Origin: Acanthococcus lagerstroemiae
Lineage: Eukaryota; Arthropoda; Insecta; Hemiptera; Eriococcidae
Assembly (NCBI GenBank): GCA_031841125.1
Contig: CM063110.1
Coordinates: forward strand, 55,527,946 to 55,591,945
Length of the DNA: 64,000 nucleotides
Direction: 5' to 3'
Within the stretch, counting starts at the first letter, position 1; every line of letters begins with the position of its first letter. Made by a program: the position numbers and the translations under genes. Below the pieces are notes generated by a model, which was not told the origin of the DNA, did no database searches, and was given only the letters and a program-made list of their open reading frames with translations. Shown here piece by piece: positions 32,441-44,640 of the stretch.

Positions 32441-33469
32441 ACTCACAATTGTCCTTTGTGGTTTTTTTTTGTTTTCCTGGTTATTTAGAAATTTTTGAGG
32501 TTTTGTTTATGTGTTGCCGTTTCTGTATTTCATGGCCCGTTGGATTTTAGATTGTCTGATGAGCATTCCAGTATCGCCTTGCAGAGGGCTTAGTGATCAT
32601 TTATAGAACTATGGTCTGATTTTTCTAAGTTTTTTTAAGAGCGTTTTGGGTTTTTCTACCTGTGCCCTTCCGTATCGGCAGTGTTGGGAGTGTTTTTTGT
32701 ATTACTCCCTATAAAAGTGTGTTTTTGCTATTCGTATGCATAGTGAATGGGTATTGGGAGCTCGTCGTAAGAAGGTAAACATATTATAGATTCAGAAGAG
32801 TGCCGCTGTGCTGTGTGCATCTGCAGCAGAAATATCAGCAAGCCGATAAAAAGTCAACTTACGTACACCACAATGTACACCGACTTTATTTCATTTTTTT
32901 TTTTCGCCGATTCTTTTTTCTTCTCCGTTTTTAATATCCGGCTCTTGTCGAGCCTGATTTAGAAACCGTCAGGAACGAGTCCTGTTTCTCGCGTGGCGCG
33001 AAACGAATCTTGAAAAAGCCCGCACCGCGTGTTCCGTATTGCCCGCTCGCTCGTAAGGCGAGCGAGTGCCACCGCATAGCCGCGCCTCCCGCGACTGGTA
33101 CACGCATCTCGCGGTCCCAGTTTCGGGTTCGGCCCTCTCCGTGCTCCTCGTTGCGATAAAACCGAGGTGCAGTTGACGTTATCTACGTTGGCGTTGATTT
33201 ATGAAAATTTCGCATTTTACTCTTTCGCGAAAAAGCGAAGAGCACCCGCGCCGCGACCGACCCCGCGAGGCCGGCGGCGGCCGAGGTATTCGCCGCACGG
33301 CGGCGGATTTTCTTCTCTCGCTCTCTCGATACGGTGTGTGCGTGTGTGTGGGGGGGGGTGGTATTCTTTCTGCGATTAGCCCGCGCCGTGGTTGTATTAT
33401 TTATACGAAACGAGAAACCCGCGCGGCTATTTGCACCAACGTTTTTTATCTGATTACCTGCTCGCCCTG
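32441..33469. other. CpG-rich unique block with a perfect 8-bp hairpin
   Basis: CTCGCTCG (33046-33053) and CGAGCGAG (33059-33066) form a hairpin with a 5-base loop. The block from about 32930 is CpG-dense with a GT-rich tract near 33329-33356. Open frames on both strands lack recognisable domains. Confidence 0.35.
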
Positions 33470-33905
33470 GCGCCCTGTAACCTATATTTCGAGCAATCTG
33501 TCCGAGAGAACGACCGCGTGTGTTCAAATTTGGTACACCAAACACCGAATCGCCGTATCGCCGAATCCACTTACCTGTGACCGCTATTAGACGGCGCGAC
33601 CGGGTTCGATTATCGCCAGATCGACAGTCTTTTCGGTCCATCGCCATTCGCGGGTCCGCACAACCCAGGGATGGTGGGGCTTCCCGGCACCTTTTAGCCT
33701 GTATTTCGAGCAGTCTGTCAGAGGGAATGGCCGGTTGTGTTTTCAAGTTGGGTTTACGAAACAATGCATCGCCGAATCCAGTTGGTTGTGGCCGCTGTTC
33801 TGACAGCACCACCGGGTTCGAGTGGCGCGAGATCAACCATCTTTTCGGTCCATTTTCATCCGCGTATTTGCATCACCCCGTGGCAGGGCTTACGAGTATC
33901 GAAAA
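33470..33905. repeat. Tandem duplication, 216-bp period
   Basis: Two units (33470-33685 and 33686-33905) share TATTTCGAGCA.TCTGTC, a TCGCCGAATCCA segment, ACCGGGTTCGA and CTTTTCGGTCCAT. The copies have diverged by many substitutions. The duplication explains a 217-codon minus-strand frame over it, which I do not accept as a gene. Confidence 0.75.
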
Positions 33906-34149
33906 AACGCTTCACCTGTCACGCCAACCGTAGAGGCCGGGAAGCTGACTTGGAAGACGATATATGGCAGATGAGAGGAGGAAAAAGGTTCTGCATCAAA
34001 GCCAAATTTCGAGCTGTGCTTCAAATGAATTTCGAGAATGTGAGTTCCGGTGACGCTACAGAACGTTGATAGGTATGAGAGGTTGACGCAAGTGGACCAG
34101 GAAATTTGGAGTTTGAATGGACAAAATGTAACATTTGCTGACGAAACCT

Positions 34150-34880
34150 CACTCGGTGGAGCGTCTGGCGATGCCCGCATGCCCAAGTGGCTCCTCCTAT
34201 ACCGCACCCCTAGCCCTTCGGGTATCGCATCAGTTACCAGAGGGACGCATTGAGGCTGGTCCGAGCCTCCATTTCGCCTCTCGCGCTTTCTGCCGGGGTC
34301 TCCCAAACCCCTCACCTTCTCGTTTTGGTGATGGCGAGGTGAACCCTGCCGGGAAGTCCGCAGCAGCTCTGGGATAGTGCTGAGTTATTGCGTCTGGTGT
34401 GGGCCGAGCTGTATCCGTCGGTCCTCTGCCTCGACACCCTGCCTGCATCTTCTTTTTCATGATAGTCGAGACAAAGGCCGACTTCCGGTTCCATCCGCTT
34501 CCACTCTTCAACACTTTCAGAACCAAGGTGTCGGGTATGAGTCGGCTAATCACGCCGTCGCTATCGCTCGTGTTGCCGCGGAGATCGATCACTGTAGATG
34601 TCCCGCGCCTCTCTTGCTCACAGGCTTCACACTCGAACCGGAGTTGTCAGGGGTAGTCCTTTGCCCTTCGATCACAGTGCGTGCATACGGGGGCTCGGCG
34701 CTATCGCCATCCGATGGCACCCGTGGCCACTCAGGATTTGGACCAGGTGGAAATTCAGTTCTCCATGGGACCTTCCCGCCCATACATCGAAGTCGCGTAT
34801 CGGCGTTCGGGCCCAGTCGCTCTCCGCCGACGAAACCTACTTTACAAAGTGAAACATAAAATTTGTCGGGAAAACTAAAA
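34150..34880 (-). pseudogene. R1-like LINE C-terminus and 3' UTR, copy c
   Basis: Minus strand. Order: a WARTPIRDFDV-type segment, GRSHGELNFHL.Q-like remnant, a Cys/His finger in CTHCDRRAKD form, then EACEQERRGTSTVIDLRGN, LKVLKSGSGWNRK and the terminal stretch GRGPTDTARPTPDAITQHYP..ADFPAG. These match the end of R1-type polyproteins and the copy at 48170-48960. Stops and frameshifts separate the pieces. Only the part downstream of RT is present. Confidence 0.78.
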
Positions 34881-36026
34881 ACCGAATGTAAGTTCAAAAT
34901 TTGACGATAGCATTTTCTACTTTGAGCTGTGGAAAACAGGTACAGCGATTAAATGCGGTTTCTCGCTCATTTTATGTTCTGAACATAAAGGAGAAGCAGG
35001 GGAAAGTCATCAGCATTCCCGTATTGAGTTTAAGGGGGTCACCTCAAATTACATTCTAAAATGTTGAAAAAGAAAATAGATTGGAAATATGGACTCAGCG
35101 ACCTGAAATATCTGTGCAAAAATGTATCTTGTTCAACGAGCGAGGAAGTAAATTGTGGCGGTTTCTCTAAGTTGGGGCCTCGTTCAAAAGAGCGATAAAC
35201 TGAAGAAGGAATTTCTGCAACATTTTCTCTATGTTTAATACTCCAGCCTTGATCCATCAATCTAAGAACATGTTTTTGTCTCCCTAGAATTGAAATCTGT
35301 CTCACGGTATAGTCATCTGTGGAAACGCGCCTTTTCTTTGGCCCTTAAACACAATTATAAAGACTGTTCTGAACTACCTTTCGATGAATAATAGTTACAT
35401 ATCTTCAGTCTATGGTGATGGAAGAAAAAATCAATACAAATTACAGATTCTAATTTTATATCTCGAAACATACTCATTTTTGAAGTCATTGTTTTCTTTT
35501 TATAATTGAAACTTTTGATTTTTCAAAGTACAAGCCCTAAATAATTTCCTGTAATAGATCAATGTGTAATAGTTTTTGTCCTTATTTTCATCATTTTTCT
35601 CTTTTCTCTTTTCGCTCCCACGAAAAGAACTGGTGTATTTCGAAGTAAAACTCGGCTGAAGTTTAAGTGAAATTTAAGATGGAGTTTTTCTTTTCTCAAC
35701 ATAATGAATGACGGGATGGGAAATTTCGTGAAAAAAATGTAGAAGATGCCCGGAAGCTGCAAAATATAAATTATGTCCTTCATACTCAATCTCAATAAAA
35801 TAAATGTCACCTGATAACCTATTTGTATAGTTTCCGTTTTCACAATTTTTTTTTTTTTTTGGTATATGGACGCCCATGCCCAAAGAATCAGCAGTATAGG
35901 GTTCCATGTATTTGTGAATTCATTTATTAAATAATTTTAGCTGTAACTTGGCTCAAAAGAACCCCTCCCCCCGGGCGATGTAATCTGAAATACTCACAGC
36001 GAAATTTATGGGCTCCAGTAGGAGTT
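34881..36026. other. No gene recognised
   Basis: AT-rich; nothing identifiable. Confidence 0.4.
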
Positions 36027-36250
36027 TCAACTAAAATGACTCCAAAAATGAATTCACCAACTCAAGACACTCTGTGGTTGATATCACTAACCCCCTAATA
36101 CAGCTTTGATTAATTTAGATTGTAGTAAAGTGTGAAGCTTTGTTGTGAGACAGCTTTGAATAATTTAGATTGTAGCAGAGTGAAGAGCTTTGTTGTGAGG
36201 GTTACAGCTAAAATGACCTCAGAAATGAACTCGGCAACTCAGAATACCCT
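36027..36250. repeat. Local tandem repeats (about 172-bp and 51-bp periods)
   Basis: CAGCTTTGATTAATTTAGAT and CAGCTTTGAATAATTTAGAT begin two 51-bp units (36104 and 36155). A larger copy pair starts CAACTAAAATGACTCCA (36029) and CAGCTAAAATGACCTCAG (36205). Confidence 0.7.
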
Positions 36251-39200
36251 GCTGTAATCAATATACTGGAAGCTACTAATTTCAGTTTGTATGTGATGAT
36301 CCTTTCTGAATTATTATTTTGGGGTTGGTGTGCGTTTGAGAAACCCTAAAACATGTGTTCAGCAAATCTAATAACCGTAGAAATAGATTATCGCGTGACA
36401 GTTATTAATTTAAAAGTGAATGAAGGGTATGTATCATTTTGTCAGTAGGTGTCCAACAGAGCCCTATTTCGGAACTTCTGTACTTCTCGTAAACGAAATT
36501 TCTCGCAAAAAATTTACTGTCGAATATTTTTCTGTGTTAAAAACAAAGTTCATTGGTAAATTTTTTTTTTAAAGTTTATTTGTATGATGTTTAAAGAAAA
36601 ATTGCATTTGTTCTTGTGCTGTATTACCTGTATTAAGATTCAAACTCCTGGCGCCCCGGCTTAGAATTTCTTCTCCAAAAGGCTGTAACTACTAGGTTCT
36701 TACCCTAAAGTACACCTCCTTTTCTTGTGAGAGCGAAAATCGTGGGAAAAACGTAACACCCGAAGATGTACGTAGCTTAAAACAATTTAAAATTAGTATC
36801 ATAATTTGAATTAGGTTTTTAATTACTACGTTCTAGAATATTGAATTTAAGATAATGTATAAAAGATTATAAAAATGAATTAAAACTTTTGAATGCATTC
36901 ATATTGCCCGCCAACTTTAATTGATAAGTCAACACGTAACATATGAACTGGAAAGTTTATTCGTATTTTCTCACCTCTAGTTTCAAACATAAAAATCTGC
37001 GGCTTATGTCAAAGAATTATTCTCTCTGAGAGTCTGTCAGAATATCAGTTTTGGGAATTTTCGTCCTAAGGTTGGTTTTTATGTGCAAACTTTACAAAGT
37101 TCCATCAACGATGTTCATTCCACAAACTTTTTCCAGCAAAAATGTTTTCACCAATGTCGTCTGCGACTCCTAGACCAAATATGTACTATCTTCTTTTTGA
37201 AAGAACTAACACGCGACAAATTAGTTTGTGAACCGAAATTTTGAGAACAGTCAATTGTAAGGAGAGAATGTTTGGCCCAATCTCTTTTTGTTGAATTCTC
37301 CATTTAAAAGTTATTACCATTTTTTTAAAACTTCCCCGGCGATAATTTGAATAAGTGTTCAAAATAACTCTCGCGTCACCTTTCAAATACGCAACAGTCC
37401 TTACTGTGGGCGAAGTACCTACAATTTGCGATATTTTCTCGATCTCATGGATTTGAGCCGACAATAGGGGTGTAGCTAGCCCCACTCGTTTCTGTACGAT
37501 TCCGCCGTAAGATTATTTTCATCCTTTATACCGCAGGTTTAAGATAATGAAATGTTGATGTTTTATTGTTTCTGCAAAAAGTGGGACTTCAGTTTTGGAA
37601 CTTTCAGAGCTTTCAGTAATACATACAGTAATACGATTGAGGTATCCGCTGTAGGAATTTCCCAGCTTCTAAACTGATATGATATCAATTCGAAACTGAA
37701 TTGAGAAAGGTGTGGGCGGAGGGAGGGAGATGAAAATTTCAAGTACAAGTGCTTGGCTAAAAAAGTTATTGAAAAGAAATCTTTACCGGAAATTCTATCC
37801 AAGTTCCACGTATTTTGTTGTGATGTTTGTCAGCTAAATTCAAAAAGCTGTGCTAGGGGTTCCAAAATATCAAAGAAAGTCAACATCTGTTAAGCTGATT
37901 GTCATTCTGTAACCACAAATAGGCTGACTGACTAAAAATTAAGTAATGATTTGCCCTTTCTTTAGGAATTATCATTGTTACTAGAAAATATAGGAAACTT
38001 GGTCGGTAAACTTTTAAAAGAAAATTCATGTTTAATTCGTTCGGCATCTTCGATCTGGTCTTAAACCTACGCAACAGAAATCCGAAGACGTCGGGACGGC
38101 AGACTGCAGATCTTCGACTCTGTATACGATACCTCGTCGACGTACTGAGAAAATGGTTTCTCGCCGAGTGTAACTTTCTATCGTAAAGTTGACCAATATT
38201 TATTAAAAATTTAAAAGTTCATTTCCCGAAGCTGTACATGAACGAGCGCTGGCCGAGTACACATTAAGAAAACCGCTTGACTATACTTCCCCCCCCCCCC
38301 CGCTGACCAACCGCAACCGATTCTATGGATTCTTTCTATGCCACTAAACTGATTCATGTGTACGTTACGACTATAAACTCATTCGGAGCTGGACGGGAAA
38401 ACAGAAACAATCTGAAAGAAAATCCGTTTGAAATATTCAACGCGAAATAACGAAAGTTGCTTCGGTAAGAAGTTTTTCTTTCGCTCTGTATAAAATATGG
38501 ATACTGAGATGATCTCCCGGTCGTGTGAATGGTAATGTGTATGCTTTCTCGGTGTTTTTATTCGAGATATACTCAGACTGTACCGAGCCCCGATTTCTTT
38601 TTACATCAGCCATTAGACGCTTCTTGTACCAAAATTTTTGTTCATCGAATGGCTGATATCGATTTCGATCACGCCTGTCGGAACTCTACGCAGTGGTCAA
38701 TTTGGAAATTAAAAATGGACGAAAGTAATGAGATCTATACTAAATTTCTTCTTGTGAATGCTCTTTGGCGCGTACGTTTCGTCTTCCTCCCTCCACCCCC
38801 TTTCCTTTGATATCTGACAATGTCGGTGGTAGGGTTTCGCTCAGTCTGGGAGAGAATGCGCTGATGGTCATGTCTACTGTTTAATTGTTGGCTCAGTATT
38901 CATGCAAATTGGATTTTTTTCTATTTTGATCAAGAAACTGAAATAGGTACGTATACTTGTATGAGAGTTGCTTTTCCAGAATGCAGTAAATCCGTTTTTC
39001 CAAATTGCTCAGGAAATAAAAACTGTGTACAGATTCCAATTTTGATTTTCATTCCTTCGACTTTGAACGAATGACTGCCCGTATATGCGAGAATAGCGGA
39101 CACTAGGGGGGGGGGCTTAGCTCTACAAATTCTCTGAAAGCCCACCCCCTTTAAAAAATGGAAAAATTACATAGTGCAGTGCCAACTGTCGATCTATTTT

Positions 39201-39825
39201 TTTTAAAATGGCTTCTGCAGCCCCCCATCATATTAGTACTTACTTATTATTGAACCTCGAAATCGTGTTTGATAATAAATTTCAACCTTCTACTTTCACT
39301 TTCTCTGTCGAATTTTCTCAAATCTATCAGCCAATGTTGACCCACAGAAATTTCAAAAAAAGTCTAAGAAACAACATTTGACACCCAATATCAAATGTTG
39401 ATTCCTTGACGGATTTAAATCTCAAGCTCGTTACATGCACTTACACGCTGAAATGTTTCATGCATTTCGATCCGAATACTAAAATATGCAATACCTTCCT
39501 GTCCAGACGTATTTAAAAAAACATTTGACACTTATCTCAAGTATGAAAATATTTTGCCAAATGTTGATCGGTGTGAAATGTTAATCCATTTTGAAATCCC
39601 AAAATCTTGAACTTTGAAACCGGAAATATGAATCATATCAATAACCCTCGGAATCTAGCTTATAAAAACTACAAATTTTTGGAAAATATCGAATTGGAAC
39701 ACTCTTTGTTTTATTTTTTCATTCGAATTCATGTGACATGCAAATAGTCGGTTCGAAGTAAAAATTTCAAAATCTTCGAAAGGTATTTCATTTTTGAACC
39801 CATGTTAATACGTAGGAACACCTAC
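36251..39825. other. No gene recognised; CpG-richer block at about 38060-38800
   Basis: Long AT-rich stretch. A poly-C run lies at about 38290-38301 and a G run near 39106. No coding or RNA signal is convincing. Confidence 0.4.
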
Positions 39826-39843
39826 ATATGTCGGAAAAAAATT

Positions 39844-40062
39844 GGGAGTCTGGTCGGCCGAGTGGATAGCATGCTGGACTTGGAATCCGGAGGTCCCGGG
39901 TTCGAGCCCAGGTAGCAACTCGCTACATTTCGACCTAGACCGGTTTCTCGGCAAGATGAGAAGAGGGCTAAGACAGCCTTAACTGCCTCCCTGACGTCTC
40001 TGAGGTATGCTCGAAAGGGCGGGTTCCAGTTCGCGGGTTGAGAGTAAAATTAGAAAAGAGAT
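39844..40062 (+). repeat. tRNA-derived SINE, copy 3
   Basis: Full length: A box GGCCGAGTGGATAGCATG, B box GGGTTCGAGCC, body AGAGGGCTAAGACAGCC and tail GGGTTGAGAGTAAAATTAG. ATATGTCGGAAAAAA (from 39826) and ATATGTCAAAAAAT (from 40063) suggest an imperfect target duplication. Confidence 0.9.
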
Positions 40063-40199
40063 ATGTCAAAAAATGAATTTAAGCATTTACCATTTGGATA
40101 TTTCCAAATTATTTTTTCCTAAATTTGAAAATAGTTGAATTTTAGCACATTAAACATCACAGGAACTTCAAAATTATCACGTGATAACAAAAATTACGT

Positions 40200-40207
40200 T
40201 TCCACAG
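40200..40207 (+). repeat. Target-site duplication of MITE-C (left)
   Basis: TTCCACAG; the right copy at 40416-40423 is TTTCACAG (7 of 8). Confidence 0.8.
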
Positions 40208-40415
40208 CAGGGACGAAAATCAGAGGGCCACGGGGGCGCCCCCCCCCCCGCAGGCCTCCGCCAGAGTTGGAAAACTTTAGTAGATGTATCAAAAGTTGGG
40301 ATTTTTTTTTTTTTGCCAATGCAAACAAACTTTGATACTTGAGAATTTTGATTTCAGTCAGTTTGGAATTTAACAGTTTTTGCCCTTCCACAGAAAACTC
40401 ATTGCTACGTCCCTG
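40208..40415 (-). mobile_element. MITE-C: hAT-type MITE, 208 bp, single core unit
   Basis: Ends CAGGGACG on both sides (perfect 8 bp) inside a 7-of-8 target duplication. The reverse-complemented right end, CAGGGACGTAGC, is close to that of MITE-C' (CAGGGACGTACG). In the minus orientation it has one core unit with CAAACTGACTGAAATC and CTCAAGTATCAAAG. Confidence 0.87.
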
Positions 40416-40534
40416 TTTCACAGCCGAGACTATATAGAACGGTAAATGACGGTTCACTTTGTATGATTCACCACAAAACTCCAACGAAGATTTGTTGAAC
40501 CTTGAAAAAAAGGATCAAAATTCGGTACCTCTTT

Positions 40535-40747
40535 TTTTTCGAATTTGCTCTCAACCCGAGCACTGGAATCCGCCCTTTCGAGCATTACTTCAACGACGTC
40601 GGGGAGGCTGTTGGGGTTGTCTTAGACCTCTTCCCTTCTGGCCGAAAAACCGGCCGAGGTCGAAATCTGGCGAGTGGCTTTGTGGGCTCGATCCCGAGAC
40701 CTTCGGATTTCGAGACCATCGCGCTATCCTTTCGGCCAACCAGACCC
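40535..40747 (-). repeat. tRNA-derived SINE, copy 4
   Basis: Minus strand, full length. Head GGGTCTGGTTGGCCGAAAGG, then a B-box region mutated to GGATCGAGCCC, the GGCCGGTTTTTCGGCCAGAA core, and the tail GGGTTGAGAGCAAATT followed by an A-rich stretch. Confidence 0.87.
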
Positions 40748-40756
40748 CTAATTTTG

Positions 40757-40951
40757 GTCTCAACCCGAACCCTGGAATCCTCCCTGTCGAGCATTACCTC
40801 AGAGACGTCGGAGAGACTGTAAAGGCTAATTTCGCCCTCTTCTTTTTTTGCCGAAAAACCAGCTTGAAATGTGACGAGTTGTTACGTAGGCTCAAACTCG
40901 GAACCTCCGAATTCCGAGACCAGTGCGCTATCCACTCGGCCAACCAGGCCC
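40757..40951 (-). repeat. tRNA-derived SINE, copy 5 (adjacent to copy 4)
   Basis: Minus strand, 10 bp from copy 4 in the same orientation. A box GGCCGAGTGGATAGCGCA; B-box position mutated to GAGTTTGAGCC. The right flank has CCCCCAAAATTC twice (about 40949 and 40969). Confidence 0.87.
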
Positions 40952-41127
40952 CCAAAATTCTATACAGACCCCCAAAATTCAATACCTAGATCATCATTTG
41001 GCACTTTACTACTATCGAAAGAATTTTTAGCATAATTTTATTCTTGTACGCCCTCCATGAGCTCTCCCCACACTCGAAGTCGACAATTTGCTCTTATGAC
41101 GTAGCGCCGATCTTTACGCATATGGTG

Positions 41128-41230
41128 TGGTGGTACGTATGGAGATCGCATGCCAAAGTGGCCCCTGAGACACCGCACCCCCAGCACCGGAAACTACTCT
41201 TTCGGGCATCGCATCAGTGCAGAGGGGAAT
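41128..41230 (-). repeat. R1-like LINE 3' terminal 100 bp, copy d
   Basis: The sequence GGTGGTACGTATGG..GATCGCATGCC, AAGTGGCCCCTGAGACACCG and GGGCATCGCATCAGTG aligns with the 3' ends at 29656 and 34150. Extreme 5' truncation, same minus orientation as the others. Confidence 0.75.
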
Positions 41231-43139
41231 CCTTAAGGATATGACTTCAAAATTTAATTCTTAATACAAGCTACCAAAATATTCCCGAGAATAGAAGCTA
41301 AAGAAAACTTCCAAAACTGGAAGAGTATCGCATTTTGGAATTAAGGTACTCTGTTTAAAATGGACTTACTGCATTCTGGAAATGAACTTTTTTACTTGCA
41401 AATGTTGTGATAAAATGCTGGGAAATGATGACCAAGATGTTATATGAGCTGATAAGTGGAGTTGGGAAGGGGATTTCATCACCTAACTAAAAAATAAATA
41501 AATAAGAGGGAAAAATACACTTATTACGCTTACTGAAAATTAGATTTTTTAACAGTAAATATTGTGATAGCAAAGAAACTGATATTTCTGAAATTCGACA
41601 AAGAGATTTTGACAAGTTGAGAATTCTGTCACCGGGTTAAACTAAAATGGATTTGGTAGCATTTCAGAAAAGCATTTCGTATACATACTAAGGTGGCGGT
41701 CAGTTTTGACTACCGAAATCCCCCCCCCCTCCGGCTCCATAAAATGAATTCGTTCAAAGTTTTAGGCCTGTCAGATTAGAAGAACCCGTACCACAAACCC
41801 TCGCTTCTTATGGGAGAAATACTCGTACATGGAATTATAACTTCAACTAAAAATTGTTTTTTTCCACCCCGAAATGCATTGAAAGTTTGTACTTATTGGA
41901 AGTTTTCGACCTGGTGATTTAACATAAAATGATGTAACTCCACGATCTGCGATAATGGGTGTAAGAGGTGGCTCCAAAAATAGGGAGGAAAGATTCAAAA
42001 AATGATATTCGAGATGTGAGTCGATTTGTAGATTTTTGATGTCGCTGAATTTGACTTCTGAGGTGATTTTTCGATCCGAGCCCTTGCGGTGCCCTAAAAA
42101 GGAAGCTGCAAGAAAATAATATTGTTTTTTTCGTGACAGTATTTAATTCCTTGGCTTTGGAGAGCGCTGAACTCCATTTGGTAGTTCATTTTTGATCTAA
42201 TCCAGGTGCCACCGTAGGAGGTTACAGATTAAATAATAATAAAGTTTGTAAGCTGGTATGCGACTTGTTTCGTTTGGTACGACTCAGAGGAGAAAAGGAG
42301 GAGGCGGGGTTAAATTTAAAAACGACGCTCAAAATCGATTTCAGCGATCTTGAATATTTATAAATCAAATACCATGACAAGAAACTACTACTATTTGATC
42401 TCAGACGCCTTTGGTGACACACGAGGAAGTCGGATCGAAAAATTACCCTCAAAATCGAATACAGCGACCTTAAAACCTTTCATTTCAATTCGTATTCATA
42501 CTTTAAATTCCAAATTTTCCCTGAAAATAACTTCCCACCTAAAATTTTTTTTCTTCTCAGTTTTTCCCCAGGGAATATTTCCACCGCCCAGCAGCACTAG
42601 TTAACAGCCCTAATAAGTAATAGAGATCATATTTCCCTATCGCCTTAAGAGTGAGTGGAACGAATTAAAGGTTATCAGGTTTTGAGTCTAAGATGCCAAC
42701 TGTTAGATAAAAACGGCACTTCAAGTCAATTACATACTTTTCCTACATAAAAAAAGCTAAAAAAAGTTCTTGAAATACAAAGCGGCTACCAAAATTCACG
42801 CGTGTTTTGTTTTTCCTCAAAGACAGAACTCCCATACAACATCAGGAGAAATACTAGCCGACAGCAACACGGCATCATTCCCATACAAGCCCATTGATGT
42901 AAAGTGATTCTCAGTGTTTGGAACCTATTCAATTTTTCGTTTTGATCTCCCTCCTTTTTGAGTCGCCATTATCCAAGATTTTGGAGTCGTACTATTTTAT
43001 TTTAATTCGCTGGTAAATTTAAATAACCCGTCAGTTCGTTGAAAAGATCAGAACTCCATGTAGATTTACATAAGAAGAGGAAGAGGTTTGTGGCGTGGGT
43101 TCCTTTAATTTAATCAACCTAAAATTTTGCTGGATTTTT
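41231..43139. other. No gene recognised
   Basis: AT-rich; nothing identifiable. Confidence 0.4.
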
Positions 43140-43555
43140 TAACATGAATATGTCTATTAGCGGGTCCTCATCATATTTCCGACCGACACCAATTTCGACC
43201 GACACTGAACTTGATTCAAGTTCAGTTCATAGTTCAGTTCAGGTGTGCATATTGCGTAAAGCCAATCAGTATGATTTAGCTCTTTGTGGTCATAATCCAG
43301 TTCAATAGTCCACATTTCCGTGGAAATTATTTTTCCTTCTAGCCATGGGCTCAGTGATCTTGATCTTTCCTGCGCGGCTGCAGTCTACAGCCGATTAATT
43401 TGCAATGCTTAAAAGTTTGACATGGGTATATGTCTATTGGCTGGCCCTCATCCTAAAATCGATGCCACGTTTTTTCCAAAGATCGACTCTGCACTTGATT
43501 CTAGTTCAGTTTTCACGGTTCAGTTCAGTTGTGCGTATTGCATGAAGCCAACCGG
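43140..43555. repeat. Direct repeat pair, ~277-bp spacing
   Basis: Copies at about 43142-43270 and 43419-43555 share ATATGTCTATT, CTTGATTC.AGTTCAGTT, GTTCAGTTCAG.TGTGC and ATTGC.T.AAGCCAA. Confidence 0.7.
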
Positions 43556-44010
43556 CCAAAAAAAGTTCGCTGACCGATAGCTGCGCTCAGTTGTTCGAGA
43601 TCGACATTCTTATGTTGACTGAATGTGTGGAACACATGTTCAGTAACTATAAGACATGTCCATGTACCATTGTATCTATATGTAGTGTAGATACCTATTC
43701 CTCATCAGTTTCTTTTGAAATCTTATTTTATTGGAACCTATTTCGGAAGGGAACCTAGGAAAATTGGGGAAAAGAAATCCACCAAGAGTGTAATATAATA
43801 ACCACTCTTATGCATACTTTCGAAATTCGTAGAGTAATGTGAAACTATAACTTGGATGACATATAAATCAAAATTTCCAGTTACTTCAACTTTCTGTAGA
43901 GAGTAGTAGCTGAGAATTTATTGAGGTGAACCATTCATGTTTACGTTTTTTTTAAAGTGTTTACTACTCACTGCATGAATCATTTTGTCAGTGGAGGTTG
44001 GTGATAAGTC
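43556..44010. other. No gene; short similarity to 48970-49060
   Basis: CCATGTAC and GTAGTGTAGATAC.TATTCC near 43660-43700 resemble text near 49000-49040. No coding signal. Confidence 0.35.
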
Positions 44011-44640
44011 AATTTACTCGACATTTACTATTCAAAACTTGTTAAAACTTGATCATTTTTCACGTACAATGAAGAAAATAAGGCCAATGGGCATAGCTTA
44101 TTCAGTCGCTTAATGTTAGGTAACTGGAGCAGAATATCATTTTTTCTTCTCAATAAGCTCCCGGTAACTCTAAGAAAATGAAAGGCTTAATTTGATTTCA
44201 GATAAGTATACGTGCTGAAATATTGGGATCAAATTTTCGAATTATTTTTCAGATTCAGTGGCTACTTTCTAGCCAATTTAAAAAGAAATATTTGCCAAGG
44301 AAACTAGTGAACGTCGTAACAACTTGATTTTGGATCACTGCGCAAGTTCAATATTAGAGTTGGATTTTTTTTCCCCAAGTTAGTGTCAATTTTTCAGCCA
44401 TTTTAGGAAAAATTATCCACTATTTGAAATGAAAGTCGTTAAAACTTGATTTTTGACCATTGTGTCAGTGTAATATCGGCGTTAGAAGTTTCTAATTTTC
44501 TTTTTTTTCTTTCAAATTTAGTGCCCAATTTTTAGCCAGTTCTTTAGAAATCAACGTCGTTGTAATCTGATTTTAAACGTCTGTGAGGGTTGAAATTTTA
44601 GTTAGAATTTTGTAACTGTTCTGTCTGGAATCAGCTGTAC
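44010..44640. repeat. Degenerate tandem repeat, ~120-bp period
   Basis: Four to five diverged units carry a GTCGTTAAAACTTGATTTTTG-like phrase, then a TTAGAGTTGGA or TTAGAAGTTT phrase and a TTAGTG.CAATTTTTCAGCCA phrase. Confidence 0.65.

Noticed and set aside
33183..33836. A 217-codon minus-strand open frame
   Set aside because: It spans a tandem duplication in CpG-rich DNA, where long stop-free frames arise easily; composition is arginine-rich and no domain is seen.
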